Shown here one piece after another: positions 1-8,500 of a DNA stretch of 64,000 nt. Every line of letters starts with the position of its first letter. The stretch's first letter is position 1. A program made the position numbers and the translations under genes. The stretch is from Candidatus Frackibacter sp. WG13 (GTDB lineage: Bacteria > Bacillota > Halanaerobiia > Halobacteroidales > Acetohalobiaceae), in the NCBI RefSeq assembly GCF_900114655.1, contig NZ_FOTT01000008.1, positions 1 through 64,000 on the forward strand, written 5' to 3'. The notes under the pieces are model-generated. The model ran no database searches. It was not told the origin of the DNA and saw only the letters and a program-made list of their open reading frames with translations.

Positions 1-99
1 AAAAAATGGAAACTAATTTAAGCTAGAGATCCCCTAATGCATATGTATGAAATTTTTAAATAGTTAAAAGCAAGACCAGTAGTTACCAAGATGAACTTA

Positions 100-1338
100 T
101 TAACCTGCTTTATTTAAGACATCGTAGTCTGGAGTTTCAGGCAATTTATAAGCTGTTTTATCTCTCATCATAGCAAAAATAATATCAACTAAGCGACGTT
201 GTAAGCAGACTAAAGCAGATTTGCCAGATTTACCTTCGGCTAATTTTTTTTGGTAGTAGTTATAAGCAACTGGATTTTTGGGTTTACCATTTCTAGTAGT
301 ACTGATTTGTTGTAAGGCCAGCATATAAAAGGCATTGTTAAGATTACGACAACCATACTTTTTACGAGATGTGTGGCTTGATTTACCTGAACTGTGTTCA
401 GTCGGTGCTAAGCCTGAATATCTAGCTAACTGATTGGCTGAATTAAAGCGGCTAATATTACCGATTTCAGCAATGAATTGAGCCGCCAGGTTATAGCTAA
501 TGCCAGGCATGGTAGTAAGTTGATAAGGACTGTTATCAACCGCTTCTTGAAGCTCAGTCTTAATCTTTTCTAGTTGTTGGTTAATTAGCCGAAGTTGTTC
601 AATTAGCATAACAATAAGTTTATTTCTAGCTCTTACAGAAACATCTTGTTCTTGGTCTTTATCAACTAACGAAAGGATTTTACTAGCTTTATCATTGGAT
701 ATGTTTTTGGTCTGTTTTTTAAGGAATTTTTGTAATCTTTTTTCACCGTAATGCTTAAGTTTATTGGGATGAGGGAACTTTTTCCAAAAAGCTAAAGCAG
801 TCTTTACCTTAAAAGGGTTGCTAAAAAACTTCTCATAGTTAGGATATTGTTGATGAATTAAGTTATGTAATTGATTTTTAATCTGAGTTCGTTGCTTAAC
901 TAGCCCACGAAGATGATTATTTAATTGCTTAATAGCTTTATGATTACCGTCTTCATGAATGGTGGGTAACTTATCCCATTGAGCTAGTAATACGTTGGCG
1001 ATGGCTTCGCCATCAACTTGATCAGACTTATCAGGATTAGGACTATGTTGTCTTTCTCGTTTAGTTAAAGCAGGATTAACTTCTTTAACTTGATAATCCC
1101 TTTTAATTAACCATTGAGCTAAAGAGCGGCCTAATCCCTGGGTGTCTTCTAGACCAAAAACTAAAGTTTCCTGATTAGGAGTAAGAGTTTCAAGTTCTTT
1201 AATAAGTTCGTCAAAATTACTAGGGTTATTATGTGTTTCAACTACGCCAAGTTTTTGATGAAAGCAATTGATGACCACAGCAGTATGTTGATTCTTATGA
1301 GTGTCAACACCAACGAAGAGATAGTCTTGATAATTCAT
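100..1338 (-). CDS. IS110-family transposase (DEDD recombinase)
   Basis: A 412-residue transposase. The N-terminal DEDD-type RuvC-like domain starts with GVDTHKNQH and has a GLEDTQGLG segment near residue 65. The C-terminal Tnp_20 (IS116/IS110/IS902) domain contains PGISYNLAAQF and YSGLAPTEHSSGKS, which carries the conserved serine region. Family members excise and insert the element through a circular intermediate, using RuvC-like and serine catalytic residues. The length is normal and the frame is intact, so the protein may be active. The start was set at the ATG at 1338 because AAAGGAGTTG lies directly upstream; the TTG three codons earlier has no such site. The gene is read toward the left edge of the window. 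Confidence 0.93.
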   Translation of the reverse strand: MNYQDYLFVGVDTHKNQHTAVVINCFHQKLGVVETHNNPSNFDELIKELETLTPNQETLVFGLEDTQGLGRSLAQWLIKRDYQVKEVNPALTKRERQHSPNPDKSDQVDGEAIANVLLAQWDKLPTIHEDGNHKAIKQLNNHLRGLVKQRTQIKNQLHNLIHQQYPNYEKFFSNPFKVKTALAFWKKFPHPNKLKHYGEKRLQKFLKKQTKNISNDKASKILSLVDKDQEQDVSVRARNKLIVMLIEQLRLINQQLEKIKTELQEAVDNSPYQLTTMPGISYNLAAQFIAEIGNISRFNSANQLARYSGLAPTEHSSGKSSHTSRKKYGCRNLNNAFYMLALQQISTTRNGKPKNPVAYNYYQKKLAEGKSGKSALVCLQRRLVDIIFAMMRDKTAYKLPETPDYDVLNKAG

Positions 1339-1370
1339 GAAAATCAACTCCTTTAAAGATTATTTATTAA

Positions 1371-1625
1371 TAATCATCAGGCGAGTCCTGTTGTAGAAGC
1401 GTTGGTTCGCAGCGTCCTATCTATCGTCTCTGATGATTAAAAGGAGTGGGAGCCAGTCTTAATAAAAGCGTTACTTCAAAATCAATTGAAGCCGCAAGGA
1501 GGGATAAAGACTAACCCACTCCCTATTGATTGACTTTTTCAAAAATTAAAAAGCGAGTTGGAGTCCTCAATGGTACGAGCGTTACTCCTTGAAAAAGGAG
1601 TCGCAGAGGTACTCCACCTCGCTTC
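1371..1625 (-). ncRNA. Candidate IS110 bridge RNA: three related hairpins
   Basis: Three hairpins lie in a row upstream of the transposase. Arms are 1551-1557 with 1618-1624; 1443-1450 with 1515-1522 (plus AGTCTT/AAGACT at 1455-1460/1507-1512); and the perfect ten-base arms 1371-1380/1430-1439. Each carries the same inner module: GCGTT (1579, 1468, 1399) and CGCA (1602, 1493, 1408) around a distal stem. Each has asymmetric internal loops between distal and proximal stems. IS110-group elements encode a bridge RNA in this position on the transposase strand, with internal loops that recognise target and donor DNA. Identity as a bridge RNA is inferred from position, promoter and architecture. Confidence 0.6.
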
Positions 1626-1631
1626 AGGGTA

Positions 1632-1660
1632 ATTATAACAAAATTTTAGACAAATGTTAA
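1632..1660 (-). promoter_or_regulatory. Sigma-A promoter for the IS110 leader RNA
   Basis: Read on the minus strand, TTAACA (1660-1655) and TATAAT (1637-1632) are separated by exactly 17 bases. The predicted start near 1625 falls at the base of the first hairpin, so transcription would begin with the structured RNA and continue toward the transposase gene. Confidence 0.7.
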
Positions 1661-1681
1661 GGTGGAGTACAATTATTTAAC

Positions 1682-1707
1682 TTATTAGTAAGATTTCTTA
1701 CTAATAA
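1682..1707. promoter_or_regulatory. Perfect inverted repeat ahead of the NhaC gene
   Basis: TTATTAGTAAG (1682-1692) and CTTACTAATAA (1697-1707) form an 11-base perfect inverted repeat with a 4-base gap. It ends about 13 bases before the AGGAGG site of the antiporter gene. It could be a repressor operator or a 5'-UTR hairpin. It lacks a T-run and so is not a typical terminator. Confidence 0.45.
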
Positions 1708-1731
1708 AATATCACAACAGGAGGGGTTAAT

Positions 1732-3180
1732 ATGCCAACAGAAATAGTAGCAGTGTTACCACCATTAATAGCAATTATCTTAGCTTGGATTACCAATCAG
1801 ATTATTCCTGCTTTATTACTAGGATTGTTAGCAGGTTCATATATAATCTCCCCGGGAATAATTTCAGGAATTGCTAAGATGGTTGAATATATTGAGACTA
1901 CACTTCTTGATCAAGGAAACTTAGATGTATTGTTATTCTTATATGTTTTTAGTGGTTTTGTTGGACTTTTAAAGATGTCAGGAGGAATTGAAGGGTTTGC
2001 TAGACTATTAGATAAGAGGACTAAGACTAAGAAGGGAACTTTATTGGCAATGTGGGCCATAGTACCTATAACATTTTTAGATTGTGCTTATCGGGTAGTA
2101 GCTACTGGTTCAATCTTTAAGCCTTTAACTGATAAACAAGGAGTGTCTAGAGAACGATTAGCATATATGCTGAATAATTCAGCTAGTCCAGTAGTGATTA
2201 TGATTCCAATTGCTACGACTTTTGTAGGCTTTTTAGTAGGCACAGTTGGCAGTGGTTTAAAAGCTGCTGGTTTGGAAAGTTCGCCCTATATTACATTTCT
2301 AAGAAGTATTCCATTTAATTTTTTTAGTATTACATCAATTATAATTGCATTAGGCTCAATTCTTTTTAATCTAAATTTTGCAGCAATGGGTGCCTTGGAA
2401 GATGAAGGTAAGGAGGTAGAAAGGAATCAACATTTACGCCCTGCCCTAGATATGGAAGCAGGAACAATGGAGAAAGTAATGAAGCAAGATGATAATAATC
2501 AAGCAGGGAAGGCTTATAATCTAATTATTCCTATTTTATCATTATTGTTTTTAAGTGTTTATTTGATGTGGTGGACAGGACAAGATGAGCGAAGTACTTT
2601 TTGGCAGGCAATTATGAATGCCGAAGCTTCACGGTCTATGTTCTTAGCATTAGTTATTACGACTGGTATAGCTGCAATAATGTATCTTAGTCAGGGGTTT
2701 TCGTTAAAAGAATTGACCGAAAGCTTTTTTGAACAAGGTAATCAGATCATTCATACTATTGCTATTTTGGCAGTAGCTTGGCCTATTGCTGATATTACTA
2801 ATGATTTGGGGTTATCAGAATTAATTACATCTACATTAGGCGATAGTTTACCTAATACATTAGTGCCAATCATTATTTTCTTAGTTGCTTCGTTAGTTTC
2901 GTATTTTATTGGCTCCTCTTGGGGAACGTTTGCTTTATTAATGCCGATTGCTATTCCGTTAGCTGCTATCACTAATGCGGCAATTCCTATTACTATTGGG
3001 GCAGTCTTCGCAGGTGGTACATTTGGAGATGTAACTTCTCCTTTATCAGGAATGACGGTGATGGCTGCAGATGCAGCAGAAGCTAAACATATGGAATACG
3101 TCAAGGCCCAATTGCCATATAATTTATTCGCTTTTGGTTTAGCCGCTATTCTATTTACAGTTGCTCCTTTGATTATTTAA
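1732..3180 (+). CDS. Na+/H+ antiporter, NhaC family
   Basis: A 482-residue polytopic membrane protein with about 11-12 hydrophobic segments, starting with the helix PPLIAIILAWITNQIIPALL. The C-terminal block GDVTSPLSGMTVMAADAAEA and the central LNNSASPVVIMIPIATTF match the NhaC-type ion transporter family. Members exchange Na+ for H+ (some act on malate/lactate) in the cytoplasmic membrane, fitting sodium extrusion in a halophile. A charged cytoplasmic loop lies near residues 225-260. AGGAGG precedes the ATG by seven bases. The gene appears monocistronic; a perfect inverted repeat precedes it. The exact exchanged substrate cannot be told from sequence. Confidence 0.85.
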   Translation: MPTEIVAVLPPLIAIILAWITNQIIPALLLGLLAGSYIISPGIISGIAKMVEYIETTLLDQGNLDVLLFLYVFSGFVGLLKMSGGIEGFARLLDKRTKTKKGTLLAMWAIVPITFLDCAYRVVATGSIFKPLTDKQGVSRERLAYMLNNSASPVVIMIPIATTFVGFLVGTVGSGLKAAGLESSPYITFLRSIPFNFFSITSIIIALGSILFNLNFAAMGALEDEGKEVERNQHLRPALDMEAGTMEKVMKQDDNNQAGKAYNLIIPILSLLFLSVYLMWWTGQDERSTFWQAIMNAEASRSMFLALVITTGIAAIMYLSQGFSLKELTESFFEQGNQIIHTIAILAVAWPIADITNDLGLSELITSTLGDSLPNTLVPIIIFLVASLVSYFIGSSWGTFALLMPIAIPLAAITNAAIPITIGAVFAGGTFGDVTSPLSGMTVMAADAAEAKHMEYVKAQLPYNLFAFGLAAILFTVAPLII

Positions 3181-3202
3181 ATTTGTTTTCTAAAAAGAGT
3201 AA

Positions 3203-3400
3203 TTTAAATTAAAGAAATGGTTAATAAACAAGATTATCGGTTGGTATGTAACTACAGGTAATCTAACGATAGCAATTTTAAATATGACTGCAGTCTTAGT
3301 AATCGCCTGCCCATGTTCGTTAGGCTTAGCTATGCTAATAGCAATTATGATGGAAACCGGTAAATGAAAAGGTGGAATTAGAAGATCTATAATATTAAAT
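3203..3400 (+). pseudogene. Remnant of a P1B-type (copper-like) ATPase
   Basis: The frame open from 3203 reads through a membrane segment into [12 protein letters not shown] and IMMETGK, then stops at TGA 3365. This is the signature of heavy-metal P-type ATPases ([14 protein letters not shown]...GTGKG in CopA), including the metal-binding CPC motif. After the TGA the similarity continues in another frame (KGGIRRSIIL, resembling the GAEHGILIK region). Only some 65 codons of a normally 700-800 residue protein remain. There is no start and no ATP-binding or phosphorylation domain. It is a dead fragment left by deletion, with at least one frameshift. Confidence 0.75.
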
Positions 3401-3410
3401 CATTTTAGCA

Positions 3411-3439
3411 TTGACAAATTGGAAAAGGAATGTTATAAT
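3411..3439 (+). promoter_or_regulatory. Consensus sigma-A promoter
   Basis: TTGACA at 3411-3416 and TATAAT at 3434-3439 are separated by 17 bases, a perfect consensus match. The predicted start, near 3446, lies just upstream of the CsoR-like operator and the gene at 3486. Confidence 0.85.
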
Positions 3440-3449
3440 TTGGTTAATA

Positions 3450-3464
3450 TACCATACTGGGGTA
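3450..3464. promoter_or_regulatory. CsoR-like (copper-responsive) operator candidate
   Basis: The 15-base pseudopalindrome TACCATACTGGGGTA lies immediately after the predicted transcription start. It resembles the CsoR operator of the Bacillus copZA promoter (TACCCTACGGGGGTA, from memory), differing at two positions. The neighbouring ATPase remnant also points to a copper locus. No CsoR gene is present in the window, so the site is a candidate only. Confidence 0.45.
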
Positions 3465-3485
3465 CGATATAAGGAGATGGATTAT

Positions 3486-3986
3486 ATGTATAAATGGTTA
3501 AATATACTTAAAATTGCTTCTTTTACAATTTTAATTCTTGGTTTAATTAAACCAAGTTTAGTCATATGGGGGGAGCAAAAGCAAAGAACAAAAGTTTTAC
3601 AGTTTTATGGTTTGGCTTTCTTATTTATTATTGCTATATCAGGGATATTAGCACAAGAGGCAACAGTAGGGAATATGGTTCTTAAGGCTAGGCATGATGT
3701 TAAAGAAAGTAACTACAAAAGAGCAGTAAGTTATTATGAACAAGTTCTTGAAAAATGGAGTAATAATAAGGAATATCAATTTAATAAGAAAGAGATTAAT
3801 CAAGAATATATTAATGCTAAGAGAAATTATGTAGATGCATTAATACTTAATGCGGAGGTAGCTATCAAAAATAGTAATTTGGAAAAAGCAACAAAGTTGT
3901 TAAATGAAGCTAAAAAGTATGATAAAGATAATAGTAAGATTAAAAGATTTGAATCGCAGTTAAATGGTTCAATGAATAGGAATTAA
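3486..3986 (+). CDS. Membrane-anchored TPR-like protein, function unknown
   Basis: A 166-residue protein. Two hydrophobic helices occupy roughly residues 8-28 and 42-58. A hydrophilic helical part follows, with two TPR-like helical hairpins (KRAVSYYEQVLEKW and NLEKATKLLNEAKKYDKDN). TPR domains usually mediate protein-protein contacts. No enzymatic motif is visible. The start is the ATG at 3486, eight bases after AAGGAGATGG. The frame also stays open upstream to 3411, but that stretch is the promoter itself. A consensus promoter and a CsoR-like operator precede it, so expression could respond to copper. A terminator follows. Confidence 0.6.
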   Translation: MYKWLNILKIASFTILILGLIKPSLVIWGEQKQRTKVLQFYGLAFLFIIAISGILAQEATVGNMVLKARHDVKESNYKRAVSYYEQVLEKWSNNKEYQFNKKEINQEYINAKRNYVDALILNAEVAIKNSNLEKATKLLNEAKKYDKDNSKIKRFESQLNGSMNRN

Positions 3987-4008
3987 GGATATATAGAATT
4001 GATATTGA

Positions 4009-4041
4009 GATGACTCCATGAAACAGGAGTCATCGTTTTTT
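4009..4041 (+). terminator. Rho-independent terminator
   Basis: GATGACTCC (4009-4017) pairs with GGAGTCATC (4026-4034) and is followed by TTTTTT at 4036-4041. It ends the TPR gene transcript just before the convergent MFS gene. Confidence 0.85.
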
Positions 4042-4046
4042 ATTAT

Positions 4047-5255
4047 TTAAGACTTTTCAGTCTCTTGGATAAAAATTAGAGCGATAGGAATCGCAATAAG
4101 TGTAACTATAAAAGTAAATAGGTATGTATAGTTAGCTCCACCTAACTCGCCTAATATGCCAGATAGGGCTGTCTGGATGATCATTCCAATACCCATACAA
4201 AATTCAGAAAAACCTAAAGAAAAACCACGATATGCTTCGGATGCAGAATCAGAAATTAAAGTAATATTAACTGGTAGTATAATTCCTGTGCCAATACCTC
4301 CCCAAATAGCAGCAAAGATTAAGAATTCAAAGTTATTAGCAATTAAGAAGATTCCGGTAGCTAAAGTACTGCAGCCAAGACCAATGATAAGTAACTTCTT
4401 TCTTCCTATTATCATGGCAATTTTATCAGTAGTTAAAACTGTAATTAAACGCATTACCCAGAATAAGGAAAAGATGATACCTATTCCCCATAATGATACT
4501 CCAAATATATCTGCTACCTTAGATAATAACCCCCAGATTGAATATAAGAATCCTGAATAAGCAAAACCTACATAGCACATAGGCCATATTTTCTTTATTT
4601 CTTCGATAAATGCATTAGAATTTATAGAGTCGGTGTCTATGGTATGCATATTACTTTCAGTTTTCATTTCGGTAACTCCAGCCATGACTATAATAAGAGC
4701 AATAATACTTAAAATTGGATAAAAAGGAAAGACAGCAGTAAGATCAATGAACTGCATAATATAGCCTCCTGATAAGGTACCGACAGTTACTCCAGCACCA
4801 TAGGCAGCGGTGAACCGGCCTATGGCTTTTCCTCTATCATCATAGTTAGTATTATCTGCTACTATCGTTTCAGCAATTGGCCATAAGATACCACGGCTCA
4901 TACCTTCGAGAGTACGGAAGATAAGGAGGGTAGATGGCAAATTAGAATAATAGTAGCCAGCTGAAGCAATGACTGATAAAATAATACTCAGAAGCAAGAG
5001 ATATTTACGTCCTATTTTATCGGAGATTCTGCCTGCAGTTACAGTCATGAATGTAAAAGCAATTGAATATCCTGTCATTAAGAAGCCGAGTTGTTTGTAA
5101 GAAGAACCTAAAAGATCACCATATAGTGGAATAGCTGGTGCAGTTAAACCTTCGCCAATAGACATTAGAAAGATAAATATACTCATTGATAATAATGTTT
5201 TAGATTGAGTTTCTTTATTGATTTTTCTTTGTTCTAATTTATTAATTGGTTGCAT
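4047..5255 (-). CDS. MFS transporter
   Basis: A 402-residue major facilitator superfamily permease with 12 predicted membrane segments. The loop 2-3 signature appears as GRISDKIGRKYLLLLS near residue 75, and a related GRKKLLIIG stands at the mid-protein repeat. It most resembles MFS_1 drug/sugar efflux-type carriers; the substrate is not deducible. The start was placed at the ATG at 5255 because AAGGAGT sits seven bases upstream. The same frame extends to a TTG at 5273, but those codons overlap the ribosome-binding site. The gene converges with the upstream TPR gene and diverges from the dms-like operon. Confidence 0.85.
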   Translation of the reverse strand: MQPINKLEQRKINKETQSKTLLSMSIFIFLMSIGEGLTAPAIPLYGDLLGSSYKQLGFLMTGYSIAFTFMTVTAGRISDKIGRKYLLLLSIILSVIASAGYYYSNLPSTLLIFRTLEGMSRGILWPIAETIVADNTNYDDRGKAIGRFTAAYGAGVTVGTLSGGYIMQFIDLTAVFPFYPILSIIALIIVMAGVTEMKTESNMHTIDTDSINSNAFIEEIKKIWPMCYVGFAYSGFLYSIWGLLSKVADIFGVSLWGIGIIFSLFWVMRLITVLTTDKIAMIIGRKKLLIIGLGCSTLATGIFLIANNFEFLIFAAIWGGIGTGIILPVNITLISDSASEAYRGFSLGFSEFCMGIGMIIQTALSGILGELGGANYTYLFTFIVTLIAIPIALIFIQETEKS

Positions 5256-5421
5256 TTGATTACTCCTTTGCAATATTGATACAATTATGAAGACTATTGT
5301 ATAAATTAGATATAAATTTTAATTACCCTCTTTAATATTGCGAAAATTGAGTTTTTCAGCATTAATTATTAAGGAAATTATAATCTCTTATAAGTTATCT
5401 ATAACATATAATAACTTTATC

Positions 5422-5450
5422 TTGACAAGGGATTTTAATTCTGCTATCCT
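5422..5450 (+). promoter_or_regulatory. Sigma-A promoter of the dms-like operon
   Basis: TTGACA at 5422-5427 and TATCCT at 5445-5450 are separated by 17 bases. The leader to the first gene is about 60 bases. I found no convincing FNR-type palindrome next to it. Confidence 0.65.
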
Positions 5451-5518
5451 TTTCAACAAGAGTTGAGACTAATTATGTAGATTTTAATAGAAAATTGCAA
5501 GGAAGAGGATTGGTATTT

Positions 5519-8500
5519 ATGGATAGTGCTAAACAACAAGTATCTTTAGAAAGTATATTAGAGATTAGACAGTGGTTTTATCATATTTTAAGTAAGTATT
5601 TCTATCAAGAACCGACTCAGCAGGAATTACATCAGTTAGGGCAAACTAACTACTTTTGTGAGCTAGCTAAAATTCAAGATGAAAGTAATAATGGAGTAAG
5701 ATTAATAGCTGATTTTATTAAAAGCTTACCTAACTTATCGGAATCTAAATTAAATAAGATTCAAGAAGAATATCAAAGAATATTTATAGGGACAATTCCT
5801 TCATCTCCTTTCCCTTGGTCATCGGTTTATTTGAATGGAGATGGAACTATCTTTAATGAATCTACTTTAAAAGTAAGAGAATTTTATCGACAATGGGGTG
5901 TGGAGTTAGATAGTGATTATAAAGAGCCAGATGACCATATTGGCTTAGAATTAGAATTTGTAGCTTTATTAACTAAAAGGCTCTTAGATTGTGAACAAAA
6001 TGATGAGGCTAAATTATTAAGGTTAATGAAAGCACAAAAGGAATTTTTAGAAGTCTATTTAATTAGTTGGGTGGAAGAATTTGCTAACAAGTTAGTTCAA
6101 AGTACAGAGACTAATTTTTATAAAGGGTTAGCCCTATTTATGCCTAACTATCTAAGGATGGATTTAGATTTATTAGATGACTTAATTTTAAATTTAGAGA
6201 CTTCGAATGAGCTTGATTTATGTTTAAAACAAAATATTAAGTATGATTCATTGTTGAAATTGAGTAAGAAAATCGATGGAAGTATTTCGTTTAATAACTA
6301 TAAGAAGATTGGCTTACAGGAAGTAAAGGATAAAAAGAGAAATTTAAAAATAGAAGAGAAGGTTATTCCTACAGGTGGTACTAATAACTGCGGAGGGCGT
6401 TGTGTAATTAAAGCTCATGTTAAAGATGATATTATAACTAGATTGAGTACTGATAATAAAGCTGATTCTTTTGAAACTCCGCAGATGAAAGCTTGTGTTA
6501 GGGGCAGAGCTTATCGACAAACTTACTTTAAAGCAGAACGTTTAAAGTATCCATTGAAAAGAATTGGGAAGCGTGGAGAAGGAAAGTTTAAGCGAATCTC
6601 CTGGGAAGAAGCTATTGAGACAATTGCTAATGAACTAAATAGAGTGAAGGAAGAGTATGGACCTAGTAGTCGTTATGTAAATTATGCTTGGGGTTATAAT
6701 GCTCAAATTCAAGCTATGAAGCTAGCTGAAAGATTACTTGCTTTAGATGGAGGCTATTTAGGTAGATATAACAGTTATAGCAGTGCTTGTACTAAGTACG
6801 CTACACCTTATACTTATGGAACAAAGGATACAGGCAATACTCCTGATGATTTGGTTAATTCTGAATTGATTATTCTTTGGGGACATAATCCAGTGGAAAC
6901 TCAATTTGGGACAATGCTACATTATCTACAAAGAGCAAAGGAAATGGGAGCTAAGATTATAGTTATAGATCCTAGGTATAGTGATACTGCTGCTGCCTTA
7001 GCTGATGAGTGGGTTCCGATTTTACCTACTACAGATAATGCAGTAATGGATGCAATGGCTTATGTAATGATTACTGAGGATTTATATGATAAAGATTTTA
7101 TTGATAAGTATTGTTTAGGTTTTGATAAGAATAATATGCCAGAAGGAGTAGTAGATGAAGAATCATACAAGGAATATATCTTAGGTAAAAGTGATGGAGT
7201 AGCAAAGACTCCTGAATGGGCTGCTGAAATTTCTAAAGTAAGTGCAGAGACTATTCGAAGATTGGCTAGAGAATATGCAACGACTAAACCAGCGGCTTTA
7301 ATTCAAGGTTGGGGGCCACAGCGTCATGCTTATGGAGAACAGCCTGTTCGTGGAGCTACTGTATTAGCAGCAATGACTGGTAATATAGGCATTAATGGTG
7401 GCTGGGCTTCTGGAATGGGGAGTGTTAGTCGGCAGTCCATTCCTAGTGTGCCGATTCCTCAAAATCCATTTCCGGGAAAAATCCCGTCTTTTTTGTGGAC
7501 TGATGCAATTGTACGAGGAAAAGAGATGGGAGGAGAAGATGGAGTTAAAGGGGTTAAAAGTTTACCTAGTAACATTAAATTAATTATGAATTTAGCTGGT
7601 AATTGTTTAATTAACCAGCATGCTAATTGTAATAAGACAGCAGAGATTTTAAAAGATGAGGATAAAATAGAGTTTATTGTGGTTAGTGAGATCTTTATGA
7701 CTTCTAGTGCTAAATTTGCGGATGTTTTATTGCCAGGAGATACATTCTTTGAGCGAAATAATATTTCTACTCCTTGGGCTTACGGAGACTATGTTATCTA
7801 TAATAATAAAGCAGTTGAACCTCCGTTTGAATGTCGCAATGAGTATGATTGGTTAAAAGATGTGGCTGATAAATTAGGAGTTAAAGCTGAATTTACTGAT
7901 GGTAAAGAGACAATGGAAGATTGGTGTAGGTGGATTGTAAAAGAGATTCAACAAAATCACCCTGAATTTCCAAGCTATAAAGAGTTTAAAGAGCAAGGGA
8001 TCTATAAATGGTCTTATGATGAGCCTTATGTAGCATTTAAAGACCAGATTGAAGATTTAGAAAATAATCCGTTTCTTACACCGTCAGGTAAGATTGAGAT
8101 ATTTTCTAAAAGATTATATGATCTAAATAAGCCAAGTGAAATTCCAGCAGTGCCTAAGTATATTGATGCTTGGGAAGGGTCTAATGAGTCTTTGCAAGAA
8201 GAATATCCTTTACAATGTATTGGTTGGCATTCAAAACATCGCTGTCATTCCACTCATGATAATAATGTTTGGTTAAAAGAGGTGGTTCAACAGACAGCAT
8301 GGATGAATCCAAAAGATGCTGATATGAGAGGAATAGCTGATGGTGATAAAGTGAGAGTTTATAATAGTCATGGGGAGATGATTATTCCAGTCAAGGTGAC
8401 ACCACGGATTATACCAGGAGTAGTTGGAATTCCACAAGGTGCCTGGTGGCAGCCCGACGAAGATGGAATAGATAAACGAGGCAATATTAATACGCTTACT

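Larger units (their letters stand above)
100..1670 (-). mobile_element. IS110-family insertion sequence (ends not fixed)
   Basis: The element consists of one transposase gene read leftwards and, upstream of it, a structured non-coding segment with its own promoter. IS110 elements lack long terminal inverted repeats, and I found none, so both ends are uncertain. The left end probably lies within the first 100 bases and the right end somewhere beyond the promoter near 1660. No second copy of the element is present in the window. Confidence 0.75.

Noticed and set aside
2751-3104. Minus-strand 117-codon frame inside the NhaC gene
   Set aside because: It is antisense to conserved membrane helices, with no initiation site and no family resemblance.
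4156-4560. Plus-strand 134-codon frame in the MFS gene
   Set aside because: It is antisense to conserved transporter sequence; proline/isoleucine-rich composition reflects the complementary strand.
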